Below, one piece after another: positions 1-9,205 of a stretch of 42,684 nt of DNA (position 1 is the stretch's first letter; every line of letters starts with the position of its first letter). The position numbers and the translations under genes are program-made. The DNA is from JBBQXY01 sp051004815. GTDB taxonomy: Bacteria; Chloroflexota; Ktedonobacteria; Ktedonobacterales; Ktedonobacteraceae. The DNA is taken from contig JBPCJY010000097.1 in assembly GCA_051004815.1 (NCBI GenBank), positions 1 to 42,684 on the forward strand, written 5' to 3'. The notes beneath the pieces were generated by a model, which was not told the DNA's origin, ran no database searches, and saw only the letters and a program-made list of their open reading frames with translations.

Positions 1-463
1 CTCTTGGTCTCTCGTGACGTGAGCTGTATGCGTCTCTTCCGTTTTGCCATCATCCCCTTCTCTCTTCTTAACAACACTGCCTCGTCAGAGGTTCTGTTTT
101 TCTTTCCCCGAATTATTGAGATGATACGAAAAATATATGCAAAACAGGCAACTATGCATCTAATATGTCAAAGGATATATCTTTTTAAGGTATTCGCGAC
201 CTGCCACTTCTCCTGAAACGTCTATGCCTCTTTTTTGTATCGTTCGTCACTGAAACTTTCTTAACAGGAAAAACTTTATAGTTTCTAAGCGAGACAAATC
301 CTAAATCAAGCAATCATATTTACATAATTCTTATCGTATAAGAATTGTAATCTAAAACATGAAAAAAGTCAATAGTCCGTATTCCGTCATGTAAATGCAC
401 TGAGAGGCAACCGCAAAGTTGCCTCTTAACAGTATCATCAGAGCCGGGAATGACAAAAAACCT
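1..463. other. Non-coding window edge downstream of spoVR
   Basis: This AT-rich stretch holds no convincing gene. The only open frame of any length (about 70 codons from position 4, plus strand) has no clear ribosome binding site and an unremarkable composition. The one feature I can support is the hairpin at 403-426, just past the spoVR stop. Confidence 0.5.
403..426 (-). terminator. Hairpin downstream of spoVR, possible terminator
   Basis: A perfect 9-bp stem (403-411 pairing with 418-426) with a 6-nt loop lies about 40 nt past the spoVR stop codon on the minus strand. Its position suits the end of the prkA-yhbH-spoVR unit. No strong U-run follows, so it may be a weak intrinsic terminator or a 3'-end stabilising hairpin. 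Confidence 0.45.
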
Positions 464-3130
464 CTACTTCTCCAATGTACTCTTACTATTGCGCTCGCCA
501 TCGTAGGTGAGCAGGATGCGTTTGCCTTCGAAGACGGTCTCCAGATGGACGGGGCGGCCCCACATGGTGTAGACGTGCTGGAGCGTCTTCTCGGCATAGA
601 CCATATCGAGTTCCTGACCCTCGAATAGGTGCTTGATATAGAGTTCGCGGTTCCCGCGATAATCACCGTTATCAATCACCAGGTAAGGGTAGCTAAAGTT
701 GGTCATGCTGGCAACAATACCATCGCGTACCTTTTCCCAGTTCTTTTCGGCAATGACCCACTCATCCCCCTCTTTCTTATAGAGATAGAGGTCCTGCTCC
801 TTGATCAAGTCCTCAGTCAGGTAATTGCGCAAGAACGAGACATCGTTGTCCAGTTCGCGCACCTCAAAGATTTTTTGATGGCCCATGCCGACCTTGCGAC
901 CTAATCTTTCCTGCTCTTCCGTGGTGGGGCTATCCCAACGTCGCTCAATATCCTCAAGCATCTTGAAACCCAGGTAGTAAGGATTAAGCGAGGTACGCGA
1001 CGGCGATAGTACGCTTGAGTGCAACTGGGCAAACTCCAATACTTCGGAGTCTGAAATGATGCCGCGTTCGGCTAACTGACGCATGATTCTGGAATGCCAG
1101 AGGCTATTGTGGTGCAGCATACCGTTGGCGACATAACAATGCGTGCGATCAACGGTGATATCATACACATCGGCTATGCCATGCTCCACGCTGATAACAT
1201 CATCTGTCGGATTTTCTCGCTTGAACACACGATGGTTCGCCAGGTATTGTGCCAACTTTTCTTGCTTACGGGCAAGGCCAAAACCAATTTCCGCGCCGAA
1301 GATACGTGTACTATTACCTTGTATCCGTATATTTGGCCCATAACGACGTGTCAGGATGCCGTAGTTCAACAGCAAAATCTGCAATGTTTGCGCGATATCA
1401 TCGCTGAAAGTTGATAAAATCACGCCTTCTTTCACCGATGCACAGCCATCGCAATCAAAGTACGCCTGTAAGAACGCACTCACGACAGCTTTGGGTGAAC
1501 GCAAAATGACATCTGGAATGCGTTTCTGCGCTGCCTTAGCTTTCAGATCAATGCCTAACGATTGGAGGAGGTCAAGCACGTTGGCAGAGTAGAAGACGAC
1601 GCGCCATCGACCACCTTTGCCATTGGCCGTCCTGTCGTCCCAGCACACAGTTGGCTCAATAGCAAACAATGTTGTCACCAACGCGGCATAGCGATCAGCT
1701 AACTCACGGTCGCCGGTGGTATAGCCAATAGCATTCTTCGCGCTGTGGATATTACCATCACCAATGAGGTAGCCAAGAAATTCAGCGAATGGTTCGGTGA
1801 CATGCGTTGGAGTCACCAGAGGCAAGCGGTAGCTGTATAACGGCTTACCCGACGAGCCAAAAGTATAGCCGGTTTGCTCAATGGCACTGGCGATGCGCCC
1901 TTTGGCAAAACTGGTCTTCCCTCCCAACGAACGATACACAGTATGCACGCCCACTTCGGCAGCAAGTGCCACGTCCGCGACAGTGGGCGAAACTACTTGA
2001 GCTGGCTGCGTTATAGGCACATACTGCTCAGGCCAGAGATTGTCGCCAACGCTCAAAGGAATGCGCTGGCCCACCTGCACATCTTTTAGTGCGATCCATT
2101 GATCCTCTCCAATGCTCAGTTTATGCTCCTCGGCCCCCTCTAACACCAAGCCACGACGTGTACGCAAACGCACGGTCGGTGCATTGCGCCGCATGTGCCG
2201 ATCAGTGATAGTATCTCGCCCACCATTGCCACTACCTACCGTTACAGGTTGTCCTTGAGCCAATAACGCGTGCAAAGCATCATAGCGCAATAGGCCACGT
2301 TCGGTCAGGACAAGGCTATCTCCTGTGAGGCAGGCCCAGCCCTCATTCATGATCTTTGTCTGCATCTGCGGCACAAAGTAGAGCATTTCTGTGCGCACGA
2401 TCTCGATCAGGTCGCGCTGCCACGGTTGCAGATGGGGGGCATAGCGCATTAAAAAGAGCAGAATATCCTTCTCTGGCTTCTCCGGGAACTTTGGCGGTTT
2501 CCCTGCTCGCCGTAGTTCTCGCTCTTCCTCTGCTTTTTTCGCTTTTTTATCTAATCCCCACAGGTCGTCGTACTCGCTGGAGGGGTGAGTCCTTTTCTCC
2601 TCTTTCTGTGGAGCGTCATCACTGCGCAGTAGCAGGTTATAATCGACATGCTCTTGAATCGAGAGGGCCGCGTCGAGGAAGCGTTCAACCTCAGCTTTCC
2701 CGTGATCAAACTCGTATTTGGTAACGCGTTCGGCATGAATGCTGACCTTGTCGATCATGCGGCGTGAGGTGTTCTGGAAGTAGGCGTTGTTTTTGAAAAA
2801 ATCGGTATGGCCGAAGACATGCGCGGCCACAAACGTATTCTGTAAGCGGTCGTTCATCTCCATCAGGAAAGCATAACTTGGATTGGTGTTCACCACCATC
2901 TCGTAGATTTTGCTCAAGCCGAAGTCATATTGCATCTTTTGCCGATAGTAGGACTTCCCATGCGTCCAATGGCTAAAACGGCCAGGCAAGCCATACGAGG
3001 CAAATTCATACATGATGCTGGCTGGAACCAGCTCAAAATGCGTGGGAAAAGGATCGAGGCCAAATTTTTGGGCTTCCTCCCAAGCACATTCTATCGAGTC
3101 TCGTAAACGTTCGATATCATTGTCGGCCAT
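464..3130 (-). CDS. spoVR: SpoVR family protein interrupted by an intein
   Basis: The 888-residue precursor is a SpoVR protein (YcgB in E. coli), a cytoplasmic family tied to spore cortex formation in Bacillus and co-occurring with PrkA and YhbH; its biochemical role is unclear. Residues 1-266 and 676-888 form the SpoVR body and 267-675 are an intein. Joining the exteins restores the family motif NEGWA-S-LWHS and gives 479 residues, close to the usual length. The ATG at 3130 is preceded by AAGGAG at 7-8 nt spacing. The gene lies 68 nt after yhbH on the same strand, last in a prkA-yhbH-spoVR unit. The N-terminal extein has a charged insertion (residues about 172-222, rich in K and E). The family call is firm; activity depends on splicing. 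Confidence 0.95.
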   Translation of the reverse strand: MADNDIERLRDSIECAWEEAQKFGLDPFPTHFELVPASIMYEFASYGLPGRFSHWTHGKSYYRQKMQYDFGLSKIYEMVVNTNPSYAFLMEMNDRLQNTFVAAHVFGHTDFFKNNAYFQNTSRRMIDKVSIHAERVTKYEFDHGKAEVERFLDAALSIQEHVDYNLLLRSDDAPQKEEKRTHPSSEYDDLWGLDKKAKKAEEERELRRAGKPPKFPEKPEKDILLFLMRYAPHLQPWQRDLIEIVRTEMLYFVPQMQTKIMNEGWACLTGDSLVLTERGLLRYDALHALLAQGQPVTVGSGNGGRDTITDRHMRRNAPTVRLRTRRGLVLEGAEEHKLSIGEDQWIALKDVQVGQRIPLSVGDNLWPEQYVPITQPAQVVSPTVADVALAAEVGVHTVYRSLGGKTSFAKGRIASAIEQTGYTFGSSGKPLYSYRLPLVTPTHVTEPFAEFLGYLIGDGNIHSAKNAIGYTTGDRELADRYAALVTTLFAIEPTVCWDDRTANGKGGRWRVVFYSANVLDLLQSLGIDLKAKAAQKRIPDVILRSPKAVVSAFLQAYFDCDGCASVKEGVILSTFSDDIAQTLQILLLNYGILTRRYGPNIRIQGNSTRIFGAEIGFGLARKQEKLAQYLANHRVFKRENPTDDVISVEHGIADVYDITVDRTHCYVANGMLHHNSLWHSRIMRQLAERGIISDSEVLEFAQLHSSVLSPSRTSLNPYYLGFKMLEDIERRWDSPTTEEQERLGRKVGMGHQKIFEVRELDNDVSFLRNYLTEDLIKEQDLYLYKKEGDEWVIAEKNWEKVRDGIVASMTNFSYPYLVIDNGDYRGNRELYIKHLFEGQELDMVYAEKTLQHVYTMWGRPVHLETVFEGKRILLTYDGERNSKSTLEK
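1106..2332 (-). mobile_element. Intein in SpoVR with LAGLIDADG endonuclease
   Basis: This 409-codon in-frame insertion starts with Cys (CLTGDSLVLTERG, block A) and ends CYVANGMLHHN before Ser+1, so the splicing residues Cys1, the penultimate His, the terminal Asn and Ser+1 are all present. Two LAGLIDADG-type motifs, FLGYLIGDGN and FLQAYFDCDG, indicate a homing endonuclease with its acidic residues kept. Block B reads GAEEHKL, so the usual T-x-x-H threonine is replaced but the His remains. Boundaries were set by codon position and by restoration of the conserved NEGWAS extein motif. It probably splices; homing activity is plausible but untested. Confidence 0.93.
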
Positions 3131-3198
3131 GTGGAGGCTCCTTCGTAGGGATACATACGTGTACTCAATCTATCTTGTAGCCTACTGTTTTTGGTATA

Positions 3199-4341
3199 TT
3201 AGTGTGCGGGTACGGTATCGCGCTGCGCGAAGAATTTTCGCAGGGCGGGATAGACCTCTTTCTTGTCCGAGATAGTCACGGCAGTAAACTTCTTGTCGGA
3301 GATCTTGTTGTAAGCTCCCATCAATGTGCTGGGCGAGCGATAATGTCCCTCGCGGATCTCGCCATAGCCAAAGATATTGCAAAGTTCCATCAGCTTCGTG
3401 ACCAACTGCACACAGCGATCATTATCCCACGGCAAGTTATCGCCATCGGAGAAGTGGAAGGGATAGATGTTCCAGTCGTCCGGGTTATAGCGTTCTTTGA
3501 TGATCTGCAACGCCAGTTCATAGGCAGAGGAGACCTGTGTACCACCGCTCTCACCCTTGTGGAAGAATTCTTCCTCCGTGACCTCTTTCGCTTCGGTATG
3601 ATGGCTCACAAAGACGATCTGTACATTGTTGTACTTGGTTCGCAAGAAACGCACCATCCAGAAGTAGAAGCTACGGGCAATGTACTTCTCGAATTCACCC
3701 ATTGACCCGCTTACGTCCATCATTGCTATAACAACTGCATTGGATTGATATTTAATCGTGGGTTCCCACACTTTGAAGCGCAAGTCTTCCGATTTGATAT
3801 CCTGGAATTTGGCATCTCCTTTGGCAGCGTTGCGCTTCATGTTCTCTAAGATAGTACGCTTTTTATCCAGGTTGGCCATGGGGCCTTTCTTACGCACATC
3901 GGTGAAGCGCACGGACTCGGTCTGCATTTCTTGTTGGCGTTTTTGCTCCAGATTGGGCAGCCCCAGGTCCTCAAAGATCATGGCCGCCAGTTCTTCCATG
4001 GAGATTTCGGCTTCGTAGTAGTCGTGTCCGGCCTCTTTGCCGGCATCGCCCTTCTTGCCCTTGCCGGGGCGTGGCTCCTGGGCGACAACATCGCCAACTT
4101 TACTTTTGCCATTGCCCTGGCCAGCGTGTTGCTGGCGACCGGGATCGTAGCGGAAACGGTATTCGTCGAGGGAGCGAATGGGGACACGGACTCGTTTCGT
4201 GCCATCGGAAAGGATGATGCTCTCTTCACTGACGATTTCGCCTAAATTTTTCTTGATCGCTTCACGGATCTTCTCTTTGTGACGCTCCTGGTCGATTTGC
4301 CCTTTGCGATGCAACGACCAATCATGTTGAGAGACAGACAT
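3199..4341 (-). CDS. yhbH: YhbH/DUF444 family sporulation and stress protein
   Basis: The 380-residue product closely resembles Bacillus YhbH and E. coli YeaH along its whole length. It begins with the typical QHDWSLHRKG segment and contains a von Willebrand A-like domain with a MIDAS-type motif, D209-x-S211-x-S213 (MMDVSGSMG). The Gly/Lys-rich stretch around 70-105 is also family-typical. The chosen ATG at 4341 has AAAGGAG about 10 nt upstream; an open frame continues further upstream but overlaps the prkA 3' end and lacks family similarity. The gene sits between prkA (85 nt upstream) and spoVR (68 nt downstream). In other bacteria the trio is co-expressed under starvation or sporulation control and YeaH works with the YeaG kinase. 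It is the only gene of the module here without an intein. Confidence 0.95.
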   Translation of the reverse strand: MSVSQHDWSLHRKGQIDQERHKEKIREAIKKNLGEIVSEESIILSDGTKRVRVPIRSLDEYRFRYDPGRQQHAGQGNGKSKVGDVVAQEPRPGKGKKGDAGKEAGHDYYEAEISMEELAAMIFEDLGLPNLEQKRQQEMQTESVRFTDVRKKGPMANLDKKRTILENMKRNAAKGDAKFQDIKSEDLRFKVWEPTIKYQSNAVVIAMMDVSGSMGEFEKYIARSFYFWMVRFLRTKYNNVQIVFVSHHTEAKEVTEEEFFHKGESGGTQVSSAYELALQIIKERYNPDDWNIYPFHFSDGDNLPWDNDRCVQLVTKLMELCNIFGYGEIREGHYRSPSTLMGAYNKISDKKFTAVTISDKKEVYPALRKFFAQRDTVPAH

Positions 4342-4378
4342 CCAGCACACTCCTTTGTATTGCATAATAAATGGAGAA

Positions 4379-4416
4379 GGCGCAATACCAGCATCTCTGG
4401 ATGTGGATATTGCGCC
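4379..4416 (-). repeat. Inverted repeat between prkA and yhbH
   Basis: A perfect 9-bp inverted repeat (4379-4387 with 4408-4416) with a partly self-pairing 20-nt interior occupies the short prkA-yhbH spacer. It could form an intercistronic mRNA hairpin that stabilises or separates the two messages. Its flank, GTAGGGGCG on the minus strand, matches one end of the long palindromic elements at 22851 and 35020, so it may be a reduced relative of that family. Confidence 0.5.
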
Positions 4417-4426
4417 CCTACAGTCA

Positions 4427-7400
4427 TTAGCGGTTGAGCAAGCTTCCTGTGTAGCGCAGAATCTCGTTCGCACAGACTTCGCAATAGCCATGTTCCGCCA
4501 TCAGACGGCTCACGACTTCATTGATCTTACGCAGTTGCTCCTTATCCGGTGTTCGTGCGGAAGTGGTAATCTTCACCACGTCCCGTAAGTCGGCAAACAG
4601 CTTCTTCTCAATGGCCTCTTTCAAACGCTCATGGCTGGTATAATCGAAGGTCAAACCCTTACGTGCCAGCGATGAGATGCGAATGAGGATTTCTTCGCGG
4701 AAGGATCGTTTAGCGTTCTCGGTAATACCGATTTGCTCCTCAATGGAGCGCATCAGCTGCTCGTCTGGCTCCATCTCTTCATCGGTGATGGGGTCGCGTA
4801 GCTTGGTTTTATTACAGTACGCTTCGACATTGTCGAGGTAGTTATTCAACAGTGTCCGCGCCGACTCCTCGTAGGAGTAGACAAAGGCCCGCTGCACTTC
4901 TTTCCGCGCCAGATCGTCATACTCTTTGCGTGCCTCGCTGATGAGGTTCAGGTAGCGATCACGCTCCTCACGCGTAATACTGGTGTGCTGATCGAGTCCA
5001 TCACGCAGAGCACGCAAAGCATCAATGGGGTTGATGCAGGTCACGCCCTGCTTGATGAGCGCATTTGAAAGGCGGTTAATGACATAGCGCGGTGAGATAC
5101 CGTCCATGCCTTCGCGTACCGCTTCATCTTGCAGTTCTTTGAGGTCTTTCTGCTTGAAATCCTCGATATCTTCGCCATCATAGAGGCGCAGCTTCTTCAT
5201 CAGGCTCATGCCTGCCTTCTTCGACGGTTCCAGGCGCGTCAGTACGGCAAAGATGCTGGCAGTACGCAAGGTGGACGGCGCGATATGCACGTTTTGCAAC
5301 GAGCTCTGCTTGAGCAGCTTCTCGTAGATTTTAACCTCATCGGAGACACGCAAGTTGTACGGTACCTTGGCCAGGATGATGCGGTCTTGCAAAGCCTCCG
5401 ACTTCTTATTTCCCACGAACGATTGATATTCGTGTTCATTGGTATGGCTGACGACGACCTCATCGGCGTAGATCATGCTGAAACGTCCAGTTTTGATGTT
5501 CTGTTCCTGGCTGAGCGTGAGCAAAACGTAGAGAAATTTCTCATCGCAGTTGTGATTGATCAAACCATTGGCGATAAACGTGTTCGAGCCTGGGACGTTG
5601 AAGTCCCAGCAATCAGCCTCGCTCTCTTCAATGGAGACAATCTCATCATAGAACAGGGCCGGATTGAGCAGTGTACTGAGGCCAGTGGGCGGCTCAACCC
5701 ATCCTTCAAGCTTACCCAACACTTTCGTCGCCATCTCGCGAGTGCAAGTATTTGTACCGGTACGCAACATATGCAGGTTGGTATAATCCTCTCCCAGTAT
5801 CTGGTATGCGCCTGTACGCCCACGATAGCCAGTCCCATTGGCCTCCATCGCACGTACCATCGCTACACGTTGCAGTTCATCAGAGATAGCCGTCCAATAG
5901 CCTTCCGTATGAGGTAGAACGTCAGCACGCCCGGTTCGTGGCTGTTCCGCACGGCGTTTCTCGTAGGTGAACTGTTTCCGTACTGGCAAGAGACGCATCT
6001 GCACAGCCAATCGGTCAGCATCCTCACCACTGGCTGTGATACTCCAATAATCTCCAGCACGCTGATGCGTTTGCACACGACGACTAACAACACCGAGGTT
6101 GAGCAATACAATCTGGAGTTGCCGCGCCAGTTCCTCAGAAGCTGTTGTCCAGGATAGCCGTCCGCCCAGATTGACGGTGCCATCACCCGCGAAGTAACCT
6201 GTCAGGAATTCCAGTATAGACTCGCGTGATGATTGCAAGACTGACCAGGGAATGTCTTTGTTGTAAGCCCCTGTTTTGAAGCCGAGGTATACTAGGAAAT
6301 TGGCCAGAGCTACACTACTAAGTTGTACCACCGCTGGATATTGCCGTGGTGTGATCCCAAAGAGTTGCTGTGTCAATTGAGTATAGTCTGTTCGTAACTC
6401 CGCTTCGCTATTCGTAAAGCGTACTACTCCGTCGGGTCGGGCATCACCTTCTGCAACGAGGTAGCCCAGCCAGCGTGCCAATTCAGGCGTCATGCGCTCA
6501 GGAACTTGGATAGGTTTTGCCTGTTTAAGACGGTTCGGTTGCCAATCAATCTCCACATCCTGACCCCAGAGGTTCTGCCCTTTTTGCAAAACAACCCAAT
6601 CGCCAGGCTGGAGTTCGTCATGTCTCCGCCAGACCTGAACGCCTTCATCGTTCACTACCTGGATACGATGTTCAAAGGTGCCTTCTGAGATGAAGCCACG
6701 GCGTGTAGTGATGCGTTTCGTCGGACTGATACCGGCATGGTAGAGATGTGCGGCTGTTTCTATGCCGGTGCTACTGGCAAGTTGTACCGCAATCTCTCGC
6801 GATTCACCTACTGGATGGTCGGATTGCGCGAAGGAATCGAGTCGTCGAAGCCCGTAATGTGTGAATACGAGTGAATTGCCCGAAATGCACTTGAGCATCT
6901 CCACGAACTCCATAACCCCTCGATTTGCGATATTGAGTTCACCATCGAAACGATAGGCACGCGGATCGCTTTCAACTCCCACTTCACCAATAGTTGATAA
7001 GTCTATACCTCCAACTAATTCACTTATATCCTGGCTATTGTGCTGTACAAAGCCATCGGCCACAAACGAGTGTGTCCCAGGTACCAGGAGGTCATATACC
7101 GGTTCGATGCCAGCGGCACGCACTTCACGCACGGTCAGCCAAAGGTAGTTTTGCTGTACCAGTGTCGCAAGCGAACTATGCGCCAACTTTGGTTTTTCTA
7201 ATAGGACGGTTCGTGCGCGATTATACGAGAGTTGCCGATCCCCAGCAAGGATACGAGCCAGGTAGCCATCACCACCGTGGCTCAGCAGCAACGATGTTCC
7301 GTGTGGCAAATGATCGTAGTTTGTCTTTTCGCTGCGCGTCTCGCGTAATGGAGATGTTGCCTTATTGCGTAGCGAAGGTATCAGCTCAACCAGGTCAAGC

Positions 7401-8923
7401 ACCTGGTCGCCACGCAAGGTAACATTGTAATATAGCTCACCCTTGTCCTCATGGCTCCAGAATGAGCCAATTACACCCAGGTTCAACAGTAGCACATGAA
7501 CCTGTCGAGTGAGTTTGCGAGATTTACTGGTGTACTTAAAGGTGTTTGAGCCAGATTTGTTGCCACGAATCGTCGCATCGCCCCAGAAAAGCCCTTCCAG
7601 GAAGGCCAGGATATCCGTCTGGCTACTGGCAAGTACCGTAGCAGGAACCGTTTTTGCATGTGAGCCACGAGCAATACCCAATTCACTGCGCAGCCAGGTG
7701 CTCAGTGCCTTGCTGCTGATAGAGATGTTGTAGTTATATGTCTCGGCCTTGCGATGCGGTACTGCCTCCAAACCGAAGAGGGTGCGCGTCAATTCAACAA
7801 AACGATCGATGAGCATAGGAGAAGAGTTCACAAACCATGTCTCATACGGCGTAACGCTGCCTTCCGCTGTCAATAGACCAAGCCAGTAGGCTAATTCCGG
7901 CGTCATCGTGCGCGGCTGCTGTGGCAACGGGTAGAAACTCTCTGGCAACGTGACACTCTGCCCAAAGACACGGCTTCCACGAGCTAACGCCACATAACTA
8001 TTTGGCTGTAATTCGCCAATTTTCGTCCAGGTTAACTCACCACCGGGTAGCATGGTCAGCAAGGGATGGTTAGCCGTGCCACGAATAGTATAGCCCAGGT
8101 TCGTCTCGACTTCATAGATAGGCTGGAACCCACCACAGTAGAACTTGCTGGCCTTTTCGGGGCCATCAATACCCAGGATAGTTGTCTCATAAGGAACAAA
8201 CTCATCTTCGCGTGGTTTGTTGGGCAATTGGAGGTAGATATCCTCCATCGTTTGTAGACCGTTCTCGGTGAGAACCAGAGTATCGCCGGTCACACATTTC
8301 GGATCGGACGGCGTGAATGTTCCCACGCCCACGCGATATTTCTCGCTAAAGGTAATGCGTTTGACTGGCACGTCTTCAATACGCCCACGATATTGATTAT
8401 CGATCATATAGCGACAGTGTGGGCACAAGTCACCTTCAATGTAGAGGCCGAATTCTTTTTCGACATCCGGTCGCAAATCGTTGGGGATGAGATGGAGAGG
8501 CTCTTCATGCATGGGACAGTCGCGAATCGCGTAGATCGCCCCTTCTTCGGAGCGACTGTATGCCTCCAAGCCACGTTTGATCAGGTACACAATTGTTGAT
8601 TTACCACCCCCGACCGGGCCCATCAGGAGCAGCACGCGTTTGCGCACTTCGAGACGCTGGGCTGCGGAGTGGAAGTAGTCAACAATCTGTTGCAGTGGTT
8701 TTTCTATGCCGAAGATTTCCTGGCTGAAAAAGTTGTATCGTTGCTCACCCGTGTGGGTGGTTTCAACCCCTGCATCCTTGATCATATGATAAATGCGCTC
8801 ATGGGAAAGTCTGCTCACCTCTGGCTTCTTTGAAGCAACTTCAAAGTACTGAGCAAACGTTCCTTCCCACAAAAGTCCTCGCTCACGGTCCCGATATTCT
8901 TCTAACCGCTTCACCAGGTCCAT
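4427..8923 (-). CDS. prkA: PrkA serine protein kinase with two inteins
   Basis: The 1498-residue precursor is PrkA (YeaG in E. coli), a cytoplasmic AAA+ type Ser/Thr kinase or ATPase linked to sporulation and starvation. Walker A is GPVGGGKST (102-110); the C-terminal PrkA kinase region after the second intein matches Bacillus PrkA nearly throughout, ending in the same GSLLNR. Intein 1 spans residues 210-629 and intein 2 spans 679-1125. Removing both leaves 631 residues, the same length as Bacillus PrkA. The restored junctions read SDPK-SQD and EMLK-CDEKF as in the family. Only 49 extein residues separate the inteins. The ATG at 8923 follows an AGAGAGGG purine tract; the frame is open 10 codons further upstream without family similarity. 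It is first gene of the unit with yhbH and spoVR. No frameshifts seen. Confidence 0.96.
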   Translation of the reverse strand: MDLVKRLEEYRDRERGLLWEGTFAQYFEVASKKPEVSRLSHERIYHMIKDAGVETTHTGEQRYNFFSQEIFGIEKPLQQIVDYFHSAAQRLEVRKRVLLLMGPVGGGKSTIVYLIKRGLEAYSRSEEGAIYAIRDCPMHEEPLHLIPNDLRPDVEKEFGLYIEGDLCPHCRYMIDNQYRGRIEDVPVKRITFSEKYRVGVGTFTPSDPKCVTGDTLVLTENGLQTMEDIYLQLPNKPREDEFVPYETTILGIDGPEKASKFYCGGFQPIYEVETNLGYTIRGTANHPLLTMLPGGELTWTKIGELQPNSYVALARGSRVFGQSVTLPESFYPLPQQPRTMTPELAYWLGLLTAEGSVTPYETWFVNSSPMLIDRFVELTRTLFGLEAVPHRKAETYNYNISISSKALSTWLRSELGIARGSHAKTVPATVLASSQTDILAFLEGLFWGDATIRGNKSGSNTFKYTSKSRKLTRQVHVLLLNLGVIGSFWSHEDKGELYYNVTLRGDQVLDLVELIPSLRNKATSPLRETRSEKTNYDHLPHGTSLLLSHGGDGYLARILAGDRQLSYNRARTVLLEKPKLAHSSLATLVQQNYLWLTVREVRAAGIEPVYDLLVPGTHSFVADGFVQHNSQDISELVGGIDLSTIGEVGVESDPRAYRFDGELNIANRGVMEFVEMLKCISGNSLVFTHYGLRRLDSFAQSDHPVGESREIAVQLASSTGIETAAHLYHAGISPTKRITTRRGFISEGTFEHRIQVVNDEGVQVWRRHDELQPGDWVVLQKGQNLWGQDVEIDWQPNRLKQAKPIQVPERMTPELARWLGYLVAEGDARPDGVVRFTNSEAELRTDYTQLTQQLFGITPRQYPAVVQLSSVALANFLVYLGFKTGAYNKDIPWSVLQSSRESILEFLTGYFAGDGTVNLGGRLSWTTASEELARQLQIVLLNLGVVSRRVQTHQRAGDYWSITASGEDADRLAVQMRLLPVRKQFTYEKRRAEQPRTGRADVLPHTEGYWTAISDELQRVAMVRAMEANGTGYRGRTGAYQILGEDYTNLHMLRTGTNTCTREMATKVLGKLEGWVEPPTGLSTLLNPALFYDEIVSIEESEADCWDFNVPGSNTFIANGLINHNCDEKFLYVLLTLSQEQNIKTGRFSMIYADEVVVSHTNEHEYQSFVGNKKSEALQDRIILAKVPYNLRVSDEVKIYEKLLKQSSLQNVHIAPSTLRTASIFAVLTRLEPSKKAGMSLMKKLRLYDGEDIEDFKQKDLKELQDEAVREGMDGISPRYVINRLSNALIKQGVTCINPIDALRALRDGLDQHTSITREERDRYLNLISEARKEYDDLARKEVQRAFVYSYEESARTLLNNYLDNVEAYCNKTKLRDPITDEEMEPDEQLMRSIEEQIGITENAKRSFREEILIRISSLARKGLTFDYTSHERLKEAIEKKLFADLRDVVKITTSARTPDKEQLRKINEVVSRLMAEHGYCEVCANEILRYTGSLLNR
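5549..6889 (-). mobile_element. Second intein in PrkA, LAGLIDADG type
   Basis: This 447-codon in-frame insertion begins CISGNSLVFTHYG and ends GSNTFIANGLINHN before Cys+1. The key residues Cys1, penultimate His, terminal Asn and a Cys +1 nucleophile are present. Block B is GTFEHRIQV. The endonuclease motifs are WLGYLVAEGD and FLTGYFAGDG, with acidic residues intact. It splits EMLK from CDEKF, a strongly conserved PrkA segment. The +1 residue is Cys here but Ser for intein 1, and the interiors differ clearly, so the two look like independent insertions rather than a recent duplication. Confidence 0.94.
7037..8296 (-). mobile_element. First intein in PrkA, LAGLIDADG type
   Basis: This 420-codon in-frame insertion begins CVTGDTLVLTENG and ends THSFVADGFVQHN before Ser+1. 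Block B is GTANHPLLT with the usual T-x-x-H pattern, and block F is PVYDLLVPGTH. The LAGLIDADG motifs are WLGLLTAEGS and FLEGLFWGDA; the second has Ala where Gly is usual, so endonuclease activity is less certain than splicing. It separates GTFTPSDPK from SQDISEL, a conserved PrkA segment. The boundaries were fixed by codon arithmetic and by restoration of the uninterrupted PrkA sequence. Confidence 0.94.
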
Positions 8924-9070
8924 GTTTACCCTCTCTCTGTTGTGTACTGCCACAGATGCCAGTGAAAGAATACCTCTCCCTGTTCATCCCTAACAGCAGG
9001 AAAAACGCACTATATGATCGGGCTATCTATATGGTAATGACGAGTGAGTGAAGTATGTAGCTTCACTGTA

Positions 9071-9205
9071 TTACAACTGCTCACGAACGTTCAGAAGAGA
9101 TGAGTCCAAAAGGGCTGGCTTCTTACTCGACACATCGAGCGAAAAAAACCAGCCCATTCCTACGTTGCAGAGGATGTCTCCGTATAAAGTTGTCGCATGC
9201 ACCAT
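9071..9205 (-). CDS. Possible 44-residue ORF in prkA leader
   Basis: An ATG at 9205 is preceded by GCAGGAG at a good 7-8 nt spacing and opens 44 codons to a TAA at 9071. The translation begins MVHATTLYGDILCNVGMG and resembles no family I know. It overlaps the stem-loop at 9112-9155, so it could be a regulatory upstream ORF, a small protein, or a chance frame. The ribosome binding site is the main support. Confidence 0.28.
   Translation of the reverse strand: MVHATTLYGDILCNVGMGWFFSLDVSSKKPALLDSSLLNVREQL
9112..9155 (-). repeat. Stem-loop in prkA leader
   Basis: Outer arms GGGCTGG and CCAGCCC (9112-9118 and 9149-9155) pair perfectly, and an inner 5-bp stem CTCGA/TCGAG (9126-9130 and 9135-9139) closes a 4-nt loop. 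On the minus strand the outer stem is followed by TTTT, so it could act as an attenuator before prkA or simply as leader structure. Confidence 0.45.

Noticed and set aside
4..216. 70-codon open frame at the left edge
   Set aside because: No ribosome binding site or recognisable features; likely chance in AT-rich sequence.
4342..4491. 50-codon N-terminal extension of yhbH
   Set aside because: It overlaps the prkA 3' end, lacks family similarity, and the ATG at 4341 has a strong AAAGGAG site.
5129..5917. 262-codon open frame on the plus strand
   Set aside because: It lies entirely opposite prkA and its second intein, which are well supported; the translation matches no family and is a shadow.
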